From NCBI RefSeq assembly GCF_003626595.1, contig NZ_RBAK01000003.1, positions 434,001 through 498,000 on the forward strand: 64,000 nt of DNA. The letters run 5' to 3'. The translations under genes were made by a program, and so were the position numbers. Below, one piece after another: positions 47,240-55,768 of this stretch. Source of the stretch: Micromonospora endolithica (lineage in GTDB: Bacteria; Actinomycetota; Actinomycetes; Mycobacteriales; Micromonosporaceae). The notes beneath the pieces were generated by a model. That model ran no database searches. It was not told the origin of the DNA and saw only the letters and a program-made list of their open reading frames with translations. How positions within the stretch are numbered: the first letter of the stretch is position 1; each line of letters starts with the position of its first letter.

Positions 47240-47650
47240 ATGTCCACTGCCACCCCGACCGCCGACCGGATCGAGATCGGCGAGCTGTTCGCCCGTCTGG
47301 CCAACCTGCTCGACGAGGGTCGCGACGACGACGTCCACCGGGTCTACCACGCCGATGTCGTGGTGCGCTCCCCGCGCGCCGAGCTGCACGGCCTCGACGA
47401 GGTGACCGCCTTCCTGAAGGGGAGCCGGGTGGCGGGGGAGCGCACCCAACACGTACACGGTGACGTGCTGGTGCGGGTCGACGGCGACCAGGCGACGGCC
47501 ACCACGAACCAGCTCGTGTACTTCTACCGCGACGGCGCGCCGCCGCACCGGACCAGCGGCCTGCGGGAGACCTGCACCGCCGTACGGACCGCCGAAGGCT
47601 GGCGGATCAGCGACATGCGCATCACGCTCGCCTGGACGCAGGAGCGGTGA
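47240..47650 (+). CDS. SnoaL-like/NTF2-fold protein
   Basis: 136-aa single-domain SnoaL_4-type cone fold: ADRIEIGELFARLANLLDEGRDDDVHRVYHADVVV, GLDEVTAFLKG, and a terminal GWRISDMRITLAW. These are ligand-binding or small-molecule enzymes (isomerases, cyclases). ATG 47240 has AAAGGAG upstream. Divergent from marR across a strong operator, so inducible by an unknown small molecule. Confidence 0.87.
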   Translation: MSTATPTADRIEIGELFARLANLLDEGRDDDVHRVYHADVVVRSPRAELHGLDEVTAFLKGSRVAGERTQHVHGDVLVRVDGDQATATTNQLVYFYRDGAPPHRTSGLRETCTAVRTAEGWRISDMRITLAWTQER

Positions 47651-47694
47651 CGACACGATGAGCGTCGCCGCCGTCGTCGCCCGGCGTAGCCGGG

Positions 47695-48096
47695 TCACGC
47701 GACGGCGGTTCCCTCAAGTTCGACCATCTGGCCGGGGATCGCCAGCCGGGTCACCCCGAGCATCGTGGTGGTCGGCGCCACCCCGGCGCCACCCAACCGC
47801 GACGCCAGCACGCCGTAGTGCGGGAACAGCAGGTCGACGTCGGTGGTGTAGACGTTGAGCCGGACGAGGTTCGCCAGCGACATGCCGGCCCCGCCGAGCA
47901 CGGCCTCCAGGTTGTCCAGGCTCAGTGCCAGTTGCGCCGCCATGTCGCCGTCATGCCGGGGCTCGCCGTCCGGGCTCATCGCGGTCTGCCCGGAGCAGTA
48001 CAGGGTCCGGGTGTGCCCGGAGACGACCTCCCCCTGGTTGAATCCCATCGCCGCCGACCACGTCACCGGGTTGACCGCCGTACGTTCCACTGCCAC
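47695..48096 (-). CDS. RidA family protein
   Basis: 133 aa, YjgF/RidA fold. VVSGHTRTLYCSGQTAMSPDG, LDNLEAVLGGAGMSLANLVRLNVYTTD and the C-terminal GQMVELEGTAVA are family blocks; the usual substrate-binding Arg of RidA imine deaminases lies in the VRLNVY strand. GTG 48096 or 48090 can start it. Divergent from a WYL regulator, which probably controls it. Confidence 0.87.
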   Translation of the reverse strand: MAVERTAVNPVTWSAAMGFNQGEVVSGHTRTLYCSGQTAMSPDGEPRHDGDMAAQLALSLDNLEAVLGGAGMSLANLVRLNVYTTDVDLLFPHYGVLASRLGGAGVAPTTTMLGVTRLAIPGQMVELEGTAVA

Positions 48097-48187
48097 CTCA
48101 ACTCCATTCGCTCCATCGGGTGTCTCCTGGCAAGCCTTCCAATCAATCACGACATCCTGTGTCGCGTATTGAGTAGAGTTCTTTCGT

Positions 48188-49207
48188 ATGCGCGCCGACC
48201 GGTTGGTCTCGCTGGTGTTGCTGCTGCGCCAGCGCGGTCGGCTGACCGCGGAGACCCTGGCCCGCGAGCTGGAGGTGTCCACCCGCACCGTGCTGCGCGA
48301 CATCGAGGCGTTGTCCGCGGCCGGCGTTCCGGTCCATTCCGAGCGTGGTCGGCACGGCGGGTTCGCGCTGCTGCCGGGGTTCCGGACCGAACTCACCGGA
48401 CTGAACCACGACGAGGCCCTTGCCCTGCTGACCGCCGGATCGGGGCGCGGCGAGCGGGTGTTCGGCCTCGGTTCGGCGCTCGCCTCGGCCATGCGCAAGG
48501 TGGTCGACGCGTTGCCCGACGGCCATCGGGTCACCGCGACGGACGCGGTCCAGCGGTTCCTCGTCGAGCCGGAGACCGACCTGCTCTCCCGTCGGCTGGC
48601 CACCGAGGAGGTGCCGGACACGACGATGATCGAGGTCCGCCGCGCGGTGCTCGCCGGGCACAAGCTGCGCATCCACTACGCGGCCACCGGCCAGGCGCCA
48701 CGATGGCGAACCGTGGACCCCATCGGCCTGGTCACCGTGCGCGACCGGGCCTACCTGCTGGCCACCAGGTCCGGCGCGGACCGCACCTACCGGCTGTCGC
48801 GGGTGCTGGCCGCCGAGGAACTTCCCGAACCGGCGCAGCGACCGGACCGGGTCGACCTGGACCGGGCCTGGCGGGAACGCCGCACTCGGTTTCTGGCCGA
48901 CGGCCACCTCACCGTGCTGGTACGGGTCAACCCGGCGCGGCGGGAGGACCTGCTGAGCACCGCGCTGGCCGTCCGCGCCGAGGAACCCGAGGAGGACGGC
49001 TGGCTGCGGCTGGAGGTGACCTTCCAGGACTCCCGCCACGCCGAATGGGCGCTGTGGCAACTGGGCCTCAACGCGGAAGCCCTGGCCCCGCAATCGTTGC
49101 GGACCACCCTGCGCGACCGCGCCGCCGCCCTCGTCACCCGCTACGGAGACCCATCCGAAGGGGTGGGCCGCGTTCCGCATCGGGGGTCGCGCGTTGCTCG
49201 ACGCTGA
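48188..49207 (+). CDS. WYL-domain HTH transcriptional regulator
   Basis: 339 aa, YafY/DeoR-like. N-terminal HTH (RADRLVSLVLLLRQRGRLTAETLARELEVSTRTVLRDIEAL), then the WYL domain (~140-215, LRIHYAATG...WRTVDPIGLV..RDRAYLLA), and a C-terminal WCX extension. Such proteins bind nucleotides or single-stranded DNA or small effectors. Divergent from ridA across 91 bp; GACATCCTGTGTC in this gap is a candidate operator half. Confidence 0.92.
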   Translation: MRADRLVSLVLLLRQRGRLTAETLARELEVSTRTVLRDIEALSAAGVPVHSERGRHGGFALLPGFRTELTGLNHDEALALLTAGSGRGERVFGLGSALASAMRKVVDALPDGHRVTATDAVQRFLVEPETDLLSRRLATEEVPDTTMIEVRRAVLAGHKLRIHYAATGQAPRWRTVDPIGLVTVRDRAYLLATRSGADRTYRLSRVLAAEELPEPAQRPDRVDLDRAWRERRTRFLADGHLTVLVRVNPARREDLLSTALAVRAEEPEEDGWLRLEVTFQDSRHAEWALWQLGLNAEALAPQSLRTTLRDRAAALVTRYGDPSEGVGRVPHRGSRVARR

Positions 49208-49225
49208 GGCGGTAGCCAGCCGAGG

Positions 49226-49441
49226 CTAGTCCGCGACGAAGACGCCTACGCCCGGAAGCGTCTCGGTCATCCCCTTGATGCGTAGCACCTGCATGGCACG
49301 GTCGATCACGGGCTCGGTGACGTCGTAGTGCTCGATCAACTCTCGACGGCTCGGCAGCTTCGCGCCAGGCGGAAACTCGCCGGACGCGATGCGTTCGGCA
49401 AGGTCGTCGGCGATCTGCTCATAGCGGTAACGCGGCGGCAC
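49226..49441 (-). CDS. Short GntR-type winged-helix protein
   Basis: 71 aa. A complete GntR HTH only: RYEQIADDLAERIASGEFPPGAKLPSRRELIEHYDV then AMQVLRIKGMTETLPGVGVFV. There is no effector domain. GTG 49441 has GAGGGG upstream. Often found near plasmid or integrative-element remnants in actinobacteria, but here it stands by itself. Confidence 0.85.
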   Translation of the reverse strand: MPPRYRYEQIADDLAERIASGEFPPGAKLPSRRELIEHYDVTEPVIDRAMQVLRIKGMTETLPGVGVFVAD

Positions 49442-49566
49442 GGTGTTCCCCTCGGTTGGCAACACGAGTACTACCACCTACGTCAGCCCTTGACTTCCCA
49501 ACGGTACCTATGGGAGGTTGCCGAGGAGGTCGACTCCTCGGTTGGCGCTGTCGGGCCGTCCTCGCA

Positions 49567-49608
49567 GGCGTGGATGTCCGACGTTCCCCGTGATCGGACA
49601 TCCACGCC
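49567..49608. promoter_or_regulatory. 15-bp inverted repeat across a gene start
   Basis: GGCGTGGATGTCCGA (49567-49581) and its complement (49594-49608), 12-bp spacer. The ATG at 49574 lies inside the left arm. Could be an operator for the XRE regulator encoded downstream, or an RNA hairpin hiding the start codon. Confidence 0.55.
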
Positions 49609-49816
49609 CCGTAAGGAGAAGCGTGCGGAAGACGGGCGTGATGGAGGCGGAGTGCAGGGCCGAGACAAGGATTCGACGCGCCGAGGTGAGCGGATCGACG
49701 CGGCCGAGCGGGAGGCGGCCAAGCGGCGTCTTCTCGCGCAGGCCGAGGCGGACCGCGTACCCACCGACGACCCGACCCGCGCGGTCCCGGACCGGCGGTG
49801 GAAGCGTGACCGATGA
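49574..49816 (+). CDS. Small highly charged protein upstream of the XRE gene
   Basis: 80 aa from ATG 49574, rich in R, K, D and E (RIDAAEREAAKRRLLAQAEADRVP). Ends 11 nt inside the XRE gene, so they are translationally coupled. The first 15 codons overlap a perfect inverted repeat, so the true start may lie downstream. Unknown function; possibly a small partner of the regulator. Confidence 0.55.
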   Translation: MSDVPRDRTSTPRKEKRAEDGRDGGGVQGRDKDSTRRGERIDAAEREAAKRRLLAQAEADRVPTDDPTRAVPDRRWKRDR

Positions 49817-50933
49817 GCTGCCGATCGGTCGCCGGGTGGCGCGCTGGCGGGTACGGCGGCGGATGACCCAGCAGATGCTCGCCGACCGGCTCGGCCGGTC
49901 GAAGTCCTGGGTGGACAAGGTCGAGCGCGGGGTCCGCTCCCTGGACCGGCTTCCGGTGATCCAGGAGGTCGCCGACGTGCTGCGGGTCGATCCGCTGACG
50001 CTGCTCGGCGCGACGAGAACGCCGACGCCGGCCGGGATCCCCGAGGGTGTGGAGGGGATCCGGACGGCGTTGGCCCGCTACGACGCGGTGCCGGGCCGGC
50101 CCGTGCCGGCGGGGGAGGTCGGGCACGCCTGGCTGGCCTACCAGCACGCGCACTACCCGCAGTTGGTCCGGCTGCTGCCCGGGCTGCTCGGCGCCGCGCA
50201 GGGCCACGGCGCGCCGGAGGTGCTCGTGCCGGCCTACCGGATCACCTCGGCGCTGCTGGTGAAGCTGGGCGAGGCCGACCTGGGGTGGCTGGCCGCCGAC
50301 CGGGCGGTCGGCGCGGCGGGCGGCGACCCGGTGCTGGCCGCGACGGCGGCGCTGTCGGTCGGGCAGGCGCTGCGCGCGCTGGGCCGCGACCGGCTGGCAC
50401 TGGCCGCGACGGTCGCCGCCGCCGGCCGCCTGGACACCGCACCCGCCGGGTGGGCGGTGCGGGGAACGTTGCTGCTCCAGGCCGCACTGGCCGCCGCCGG
50501 TTGCGGCGCGGCCGGCCGCGCCGGGGAGCTGCTCGGTCAGGCCGACGACCTGGGCGTACGCGCCGGAGGCGACGACCCGCACCACACCGGCTTCGGTCCG
50601 CTCGCCGTGGAGCTGGCGCGGGTGCTGGTGGCGGCCCGGCGGGGCGACGCCGACGAGGCGGTACGCCGGCACGCGGCGGTGCGGCGGCTGCCGGGCTGGT
50701 GGCGGCTGCCCGCCGAGCACCGCGCGGCCTACCTGGTGGACGTCGCGCGGGCGTACCTCCGGGTCGGTGACCTGCGCGGGGCGGCCCGCGCGTTGGTCGA
50801 CGCCGACGCGGTGGCGCCTTGCGAGGTCCGGTGCCGGCCGACGGTGCGTACGCTGATCGCCGAGGTCGCCGCCGGTCAGCCGGCGCCGGCCGGCGTGGCG
50901 CGACTGGCGACGCTGGTCGGCCTCAGCCGGTGA
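49806..50933 (+). CDS. XRE family HTH regulator with helical repeat C-terminus
   Basis: 375 aa. Residues ~7-62 are an XRE HTH (GRRVARWRVRRRMTQQMLADRLGRSKSWVDKVERGVRSL). The remaining ~300 residues are Ala/Leu-rich helices in TPR-like pairs (ALGRDRLALAATVAAAGRL..., LGQADDLGVRAGG...). This layout is common for actinobacterial regulators linked to Rap/BldB/Scr-like control. GTG 49806. Its final ~17 codons occur again 2,052 bp downstream as part of a direct repeat. Confidence 0.87.
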   Translation: MTDELPIGRRVARWRVRRRMTQQMLADRLGRSKSWVDKVERGVRSLDRLPVIQEVADVLRVDPLTLLGATRTPTPAGIPEGVEGIRTALARYDAVPGRPVPAGEVGHAWLAYQHAHYPQLVRLLPGLLGAAQGHGAPEVLVPAYRITSALLVKLGEADLGWLAADRAVGAAGGDPVLAATAALSVGQALRALGRDRLALAATVAAAGRLDTAPAGWAVRGTLLLQAALAAAGCGAAGRAGELLGQADDLGVRAGGDDPHHTGFGPLAVELARVLVAARRGDADEAVRRHAAVRRLPGWWRLPAEHRAAYLVDVARAYLRVGDLRGAARALVDADAVAPCEVRCRPTVRTLIAEVAAGQPAPAGVARLATLVGLSR

Positions 50934-50965
50934 GCAACCGGGAGAAGTGGTACGCCTGCCACATC
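50885..50965 (+). repeat. 81-bp direct repeat, left copy
   Basis: Aligns without gaps to 52937-53017 with 71 of 81 identical. Contains the last codons of the XRE gene and, on the minus strand, GGMWQAYHFSRLLTG and a stop, a decayed copy of the GNAT C-terminus. Confidence 0.9.
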
Positions 50966-51057
50966 CCCCCCGGGGGTTTCTTCCGGCCGGGTAGCACGAC
51001 CGGTAAACCTCGCTGGCCGATCCGGTGTCTTGCTCGGTGATGAGGCCGGGAGGTCAG

Positions 51058-51579
51058 ATGACGGATTCGCGTGGAGCGGAGTTCGACGACTTCGTTCGCA
51101 CCCGATCGCTGGTGCTGTTGCGGGTCGCCTTCCTGCTGACGGGAGATCGACACGCGGCGGAGGATCTGCTTCAGGAGGTGCTGGAACAGGTCTACGTGCG
51201 GTGGCGTCGGGTCCGCAGCAGCCCCGAGGCGTACGCGCGGCGTGCGTTGGTGAACCGGTCGATCAACCGGTGGCGCTGGCGTGCCCGGCGACCGGAGCAG
51301 GCGTTGGGTGCCCACGACCGAGTGGCCCGGGACCATGCCGACGGCGTGGCCGTTCGCGAGGTGGTCGTCCGGGCGCTGCGGGCCCTGCCGGCCCGGCAGC
51401 GGGTCGCGGTCGTCCTGCGCTATCTGGAGGACCTGTCGATCGCTGACGTGGCGTCGGCGATGGGCTGCTCCGAGGGCGCGGTCAAGAGTCACGCCGCCCG
51501 TGGGCTGTCCCGCCTCCGGGTGGAGTTGGCCGAATCGCAACCCGTCCTGACCCTTCCAGACAACGGGAGTTCACGGTGA
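51058..51579 (+). CDS. SigE-family ECF RNA polymerase sigma factor
   Basis: 173 aa. Sigma2: FDDFVRTRSLVLLRVAFLLTGDRHAAEDLLQEVLEQVYVRW; sigma4: LPARQRVAVVLRYLEDLSIADVASAMGCSEGAVKSHAARGL. It is the actinobacterial SigE-like group. ATG 51058 has GGGAGG upstream. Overlaps the next gene by 4 nt. The pair lies between 81-bp direct repeats, so it is probably a mobile or recently inserted cassette. Confidence 0.93.
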   Translation: MTDSRGAEFDDFVRTRSLVLLRVAFLLTGDRHAAEDLLQEVLEQVYVRWRRVRSSPEAYARRALVNRSINRWRWRARRPEQALGAHDRVARDHADGVAVREVVVRALRALPARQRVAVVLRYLEDLSIADVASAMGCSEGAVKSHAARGLSRLRVELAESQPVLTLPDNGSSR

Positions 51580-52907
51580 CTTCGAACGACAGCGACGTGC
51601 GCGAGGTCCTGCACCGCGCGACGGATCACCTGGTCGGCCCACCGGGGTTGCTCGGCGAGGTGCGCCGGGGTGGCCGGCGCCGGCTGGTGCGTCGCAGAGC
51701 CGTGCTGGCGGCCGTCTGCGCGGCCGTGGTGGCGGTGCCGTTGGGCGGTGCGCTCCTGCTGACGGGAGACGCGCGGGAGGCGCAGGTCGCCGTGCCACTG
51801 CTGGACGTGCCCACTCGCGGTGACCTGGCCGGCGACGAGAGCTATCTGCGGCAGGTCCGCGAGGCGTGGCACCGCCGACTGAAGCAGACGGAGACAGGGG
51901 TGTCGGGCGAACCGCACATCGTGTGGGCCGGCACTACTCCTGCTGGCCCGGCCGCCTACGTCGTCCACCGGGCTTCGGACAACGTGGTGGTGAGCGAACC
52001 TGCGAATGACCGGATGGTCGCCGTGGCGGCGTTCGTCGAACCCACCGCCGACGGACCGCGCGTCATGACGATGGAGACAGTCACCGACGCCGGAACCGAC
52101 GGCAACTCGCAGGCGGCACTACTTGGCCCGCAACGTGACGTGCTGCTCGTGCTCGACTTCGGACAGCCGGTGCAGTTCTCGCCGACACTGGAGTACCTGT
52201 CGGACGGCAGAGTCGAACGACGTTTTCAGCCGGTGGTGTTCCGGGACGGTGCGGCCGTACTCGCGGTGCGGCCACAACGCACGAAGATCACGGTCGGGCT
52301 CTCCAGGACGCCGATCAGGCAGGAGAACGTCGTTCACATCGTCAACGCCACCGACATCCTGTTCCCGAACGGCGACAGCCCGTCGCCGACGTTGCTCAGG
52401 TACGCCCTGCCCGGGGTGGAACAGGTGTGGGGCGGCGACCCCACCACTGCCGAGTACCAGAACGCACCGGGCGGTCAGGAGGTCAGCGCCCAGGGCACCG
52501 AGGCTCTCGCCGACTACATCGACCCGGTGGGCACCCACCGCGGCGACGGTTCGCCCCTGCTGTCCGTCTACGGCTCGGCCCCGGACGGACGGCGACTCCT
52601 GGTGGAGACCATCCAGTACGACGACGAGCCCGCGCGCGTGATCGCGCTGCTCGCCCGCGACGACGCTCCGTTCCAGGCGGTGGCCAGCACGTTCGCGGAT
52701 TGGTCGGCACCTCTGCCGGTGCGACTGCGACTCCCCGACGATCAGGGCGTTCTCGTCGCCGCCGAGGGCGCGGCGCTGAGCTACCGGATCGGCGACGGCG
52801 CCTGGCAGGGCGCCGGCCGGAATGTGGCGCTCCTGCCCGCCGACGCCACCGCGGTACGTGTCACCGATGCCAGCGGAACCGTGCGGACCGTCCCGGTGAC
52901 GTCCTGA
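51576..52907 (+). CDS. Membrane protein partner of the ECF sigma factor (anti-sigma-like)
   Basis: 443 aa. Residues 1-38 are cytoplasmic (SDVREVLHRATDHLVGPPGLLGEVRRGGRRRL), TM ~40-62, and ~380 extracytoplasmic residues rich in beta-strands. In SigE-family operons a membrane protein of this layout usually follows the sigma gene and acts as anti-sigma factor, although the short N-terminal part here has no zinc anti-sigma motif. GTG 51576 overlaps the sigma stop. The outer domain is not recognised; it may sense an envelope signal. Confidence 0.78.
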   Translation: MTSNDSDVREVLHRATDHLVGPPGLLGEVRRGGRRRLVRRRAVLAAVCAAVVAVPLGGALLLTGDAREAQVAVPLLDVPTRGDLAGDESYLRQVREAWHRRLKQTETGVSGEPHIVWAGTTPAGPAAYVVHRASDNVVVSEPANDRMVAVAAFVEPTADGPRVMTMETVTDAGTDGNSQAALLGPQRDVLLVLDFGQPVQFSPTLEYLSDGRVERRFQPVVFRDGAAVLAVRPQRTKITVGLSRTPIRQENVVHIVNATDILFPNGDSPSPTLLRYALPGVEQVWGGDPTTAEYQNAPGGQEVSAQGTEALADYIDPVGTHRGDGSPLLSVYGSAPDGRRLLVETIQYDDEPARVIALLARDDAPFQAVASTFADWSAPLPVRLRLPDDQGVLVAAEGAALSYRIGDGAWQGAGRNVALLPADATAVRVTDASGTVRTVPVTS

Positions 52908-52936
52908 CCCGTCGTGCCGCTGCCGCCCACGCCGGT

Positions 52937-53017
52937 GCCGGCCGGCGTGGCGCGGCTGGCGACGCCGGTCGGCCTCAGCCGGTGAGCGGCCGGGGGGCGC
53001 GGTACGCGCGCCACATC
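52937..53017 (+). repeat. 81-bp direct repeat, right copy
   Basis: Right-hand partner of 50885-50965. It contains the intact C-terminus of the reverse-strand GNAT gene (MWRAYRAPRPLTG) and a decayed copy of the XRE 3' end. Offset between copies is 2,052 bp. Confidence 0.9.
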
Positions 53018-53604
53018 TCGCGGGTCATCTCGTACTCCACCTCACCCTGCTCCGTGCCCGGCAGCGGGTCGTCCCAGGACGGGAACCAGGTGCGGACATA
53101 GCGCATCCCGACGGTCTCCATCACCCGCCGGGACCCGGTGTTCACCGCCATGGTCTGCGCGATCACCCGGCGCTGCCCGACGGTGTCGAAGGCGTGCCGC
53201 AGCAGGGCCCGCGACGCCTCGCTGGCCAGGCCCTTGCGCCAGTGCCGGCGGATCATCCGGTAGCCGAGGTCGGCCACCGCCGGGTCGTCGGGCTGGTCGG
53301 GGCCGTGCGCGGGAGGGAGCATCATCAGCCCGACGAACTCGCCCTCGTCCTCGGTCGCCGGTGGCGTCGAGCCCGGGGCACCGCCGTCGGTGCCGAACGC
53401 CATCCAGTAGCCCAGGCCGTCCACCATCCCGGACAGCTTCATCCGCTGCTCGTGCGCGGCGACCACCTCGTCGGCCGACCGGGCCCGGCCGAAGAGGTAG
53501 CGGAGCACCTCCGGGTCGGAGTCGAGCTGGATCTCCAGGTCGAGGTGCCGGTCGGCGAGGGGGACCAGCAGCAGGCGGTCGGTACGCAGGGTCGGTGCGG
53601 GCAT
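52975..53604 (-). CDS. GNAT family N-acetyltransferase (RimJ/RimL type)
   Basis: 209 aa. TLRTDRLLLVPLADRHLDL start, FVGLMMLPP strand, YRMIRRHWRKGLASEASRALL acetyl-CoA motif (G-x-A-x-E) and NTGSRRVMETVGMRYVRTW. ATG 53604. Convergent with the sigma/anti-sigma cassette; its 3' end is within the right direct repeat and a damaged copy of that end is present 2 kb to the left, so before the insertion this gene was the direct convergent neighbour of the XRE gene. Confidence 0.9.
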   Translation of the reverse strand: MPAPTLRTDRLLLVPLADRHLDLEIQLDSDPEVLRYLFGRARSADEVVAAHEQRMKLSGMVDGLGYWMAFGTDGGAPGSTPPATEDEGEFVGLMMLPPAHGPDQPDDPAVADLGYRMIRRHWRKGLASEASRALLRHAFDTVGQRRVIAQTMAVNTGSRRVMETVGMRYVRTWFPSWDDPLPGTEQGEVEYEMTREMWRAYRAPRPLTG

Positions 53605-53791
53605 GCGGCAACGGTCGCACGGCGGAATCGGCCGCGGCGACCGGTTTTCGCCACCGGCAGACCGGTCGCCCGGACCGGAGGTCGCGGGCGGGCGCGGCAT
53701 GGCCTCCGTCGGAGCGGGAAGGCACGTGTCGTCAGCGCGGACCGACCGGGGGAGGCGGCACCATGGCGGACACATCACCCAGGGCGCGGAC

Positions 53792-54682
53792 ATGACCCTG
53801 CGGCTGCCTCCGATCACCGTGACGCGGTGGGTGAACTCGCCGCCGCTGACCCCTGAGGACCTGCGTGGCCGGGTGGTGCTGGTGGACATCTGGGAGTACA
53901 CCTGCGTCAACTGGATCCGCACCGCCCCGTACGTCCGGGCGTGGCACCGCGACTACGCCGACCTGGGCCTGACCGTGGTCGGCGTGCACGCCCCCGAGTT
54001 CGCCTTCGGCCGGGATCCCGGCAACGTGGACCGGGCGGTCCGCGAGCACCGTCTCGCCCATCCGGTCGCCGTGGACGACGACTTCACCTTCTGGCGGGCG
54101 CTGGGCAACGACGCGTGGCCGGCGAAGTACCTCTTCGACGCCGACGGTCAACTCGTCGACCGGTGGGTGGGGGAGGGCGACTACGAACAGGTCGAGTCGG
54201 AGATCCGTCGACTGATCGAGGTCCGGGCCCCCGGCACCAGGCTGCCGCCGGTCAGCGCCGAGGTGACGGCCTTCGCCCGGACCGGGCAACCGACCTACGT
54301 CGGCATCACGCCGGAGACGTACCTCGGTGCCGACCGGGGCCGGCCGGGCTCGTTCGGGGTGACCGGCGACTGGCGCAGCGCCGGAGAGTACGTCGAACTC
54401 GTCGCCGGTGGCGGGGAACTCGCCCTGCCGTTCGAGGCCGGTGAGGTGAACCTCGTCCTCGACCCGGGACCCGCCGGACTGGCCGCGGTCCGGGTGCTGC
54501 TCGACGGGGAGCCGATCGGCGACGCGCGCGGGGCCGACGTGCACCCGGACGGGGTCGCGCTCTTCGACCGGCCGGCCATGTTCCGGCTGGTCGCCGGGGC
54601 GTCCCGGACCGACCGCCACCTGCTCACCCTGGTCGCCGACCGGCCGGGTCTGCGGGCGTACGTCTTCACCTTCGGCCCGTAG
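53792..54682 (+). CDS. Thioredoxin-like protein (DipZ C-terminal type) with one active-site Cys
   Basis: 296 aa. Residues ~15-155 are a redoxin fold like the C-terminal domain of DipZ: VVLVDIWEYTCVNWIRTAPYVRAWH. In DipZ the site is C-x-x-C; here C38-V-N-W41, so the second Cys is lost. A ~120-residue beta domain follows (carbohydrate-binding-like, as in DipZ). No signal peptide or TM, so cytosolic. ATG 53792. msrA starts 44 bp downstream, so a role in methionine sulfoxide repair or peroxide defence is plausible. Confidence 0.82.
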   Translation: MTLRLPPITVTRWVNSPPLTPEDLRGRVVLVDIWEYTCVNWIRTAPYVRAWHRDYADLGLTVVGVHAPEFAFGRDPGNVDRAVREHRLAHPVAVDDDFTFWRALGNDAWPAKYLFDADGQLVDRWVGEGDYEQVESEIRRLIEVRAPGTRLPPVSAEVTAFARTGQPTYVGITPETYLGADRGRPGSFGVTGDWRSAGEYVELVAGGGELALPFEAGEVNLVLDPGPAGLAAVRVLLDGEPIGDARGADVHPDGVALFDRPAMFRLVAGASRTDRHLLTLVADRPGLRAYVFTFGP

Positions 54683-54726
54683 GGCCGTCCTGACCACCGA
54701 CCACCGACCCGGACGGGAGCGCGACG

Positions 54727-55245
54727 ATGACCGACACGACCGAGAAGGCGATTCTGGCCGGCGGCTGCTTCTGGGGGATGCAGGATCTCATCCGGAAGCG
54801 CCCCGGCGTGTTGTCCACCCGCGTCGGCTACACCGGCGGGGACATACCGAACGCCACCTACCGCAACCACGGGTCGCACGCCGAGGCGATCGAGATCGTC
54901 TACGACCCGGCCCGGCTGACCTACCGGGACCTGCTGGAGTTCTTCTTCCAGGTGCACGACCCGACCACGGTCAACCGGCAGGGCAACGACGTGGGGGAGA
55001 GCTACCGGTCGGCCATCTTCTACACCGACGACCGGCAGCGCGAGGTCGCCGAGGACACGATCGCCGACGTGGACGCCTCCGGTCTCTGGCCCGGCAAGGT
55101 GGTCACCGAGGTCAGCCCGGCCGGCCCGTTCTGGGAGGCCGAGCCGGAGCACCAGGACTACCTGGAACGCAACCCCGGCGGCTACACCTGCCACTTCGTC
55201 CGGCCGGACTGGAAGCTCCCCCGGCGCGGAGCGAACGCCGCCTGA
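54727..55245 (+). CDS. msrA: Peptide methionine sulfoxide reductase MsrA
   Basis: 172 aa. Reduces S-methionine sulfoxide in proteins. Catalytic GGCFWG with C14; recycling C155 in GGYTCHFV; substrate residues in [15 protein letters not shown]. Length and order are normal. ATG 54727 has GGGAGCG upstream. Probably co-transcribed with the thioredoxin-like gene before it, which may be its electron donor. Confidence 0.96.
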   Translation: MTDTTEKAILAGGCFWGMQDLIRKRPGVLSTRVGYTGGDIPNATYRNHGSHAEAIEIVYDPARLTYRDLLEFFFQVHDPTTVNRQGNDVGESYRSAIFYTDDRQREVAEDTIADVDASGLWPGKVVTEVSPAGPFWEAEPEHQDYLERNPGGYTCHFVRPDWKLPRRGANAA

Positions 55246-55300
55246 CGGGTGCGACCGCCACCTGAACGAGCGCACGCCGGGACGACGTCACGGACCCGAG

Positions 55301-55612
55301 GAGACAGTTCTCACCCGCGACGACCTGCTGGACAACATCTCGCTGTACTGGCTGACCAACACCGGGGTGTCCGCGGCGCGCCTGTACGCGGAGAACCCGC
55401 TCTCCTTCTTCGCCGCCAAGGGCGTCGCCGTCCCGGCCGCGGTGAGCGTCTTCCCGAACGAACTGTTCGAAGCGCCACGGAGCTGGGCGGAGCAGGCGTA
55501 TCCGCGCCTGATGCACTACAACCGGCTCGACCGGGGCGGACACTTCGCGGCCTGGGAACAGACCGAGCTGTTCACGCGGGAGATGCGCGACGCGTTCCGC
55601 TCGCTGCGCTGA
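55301..55612 (+). pseudogene. 3' remnant of an epoxide hydrolase gene
   Basis: The last ~103 codons of an alpha/beta-hydrolase of the epoxide hydrolase family: LTRDDLLDNISLYWLTNTG, ARLYAENPLSFF, then FPNELFEAPRSWAEQAYPRLMHYNRLDRGGHFAAWEQ with the catalytic His in GGHFAAWE. The nucleophile half is missing and upstream bases read as noise just after the msrA stop. No stop codon breaks the remnant. Confidence 0.75.
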
Positions 55613-55768
55613 CCGGTCGCGGCCGCACCCGGCCGGTGGCGCGACGTCCCGCGCCGCCCGGCCCGTCGCGCGTCACCGCCTTCCGGGTACCGTTGCCGGC
55701 GCCGCAGCCACCCCGACGGCAGGGCGGTTCCCCTTCCGGCCGCCCGCGCGACGGAAGGATCCCCGGAC

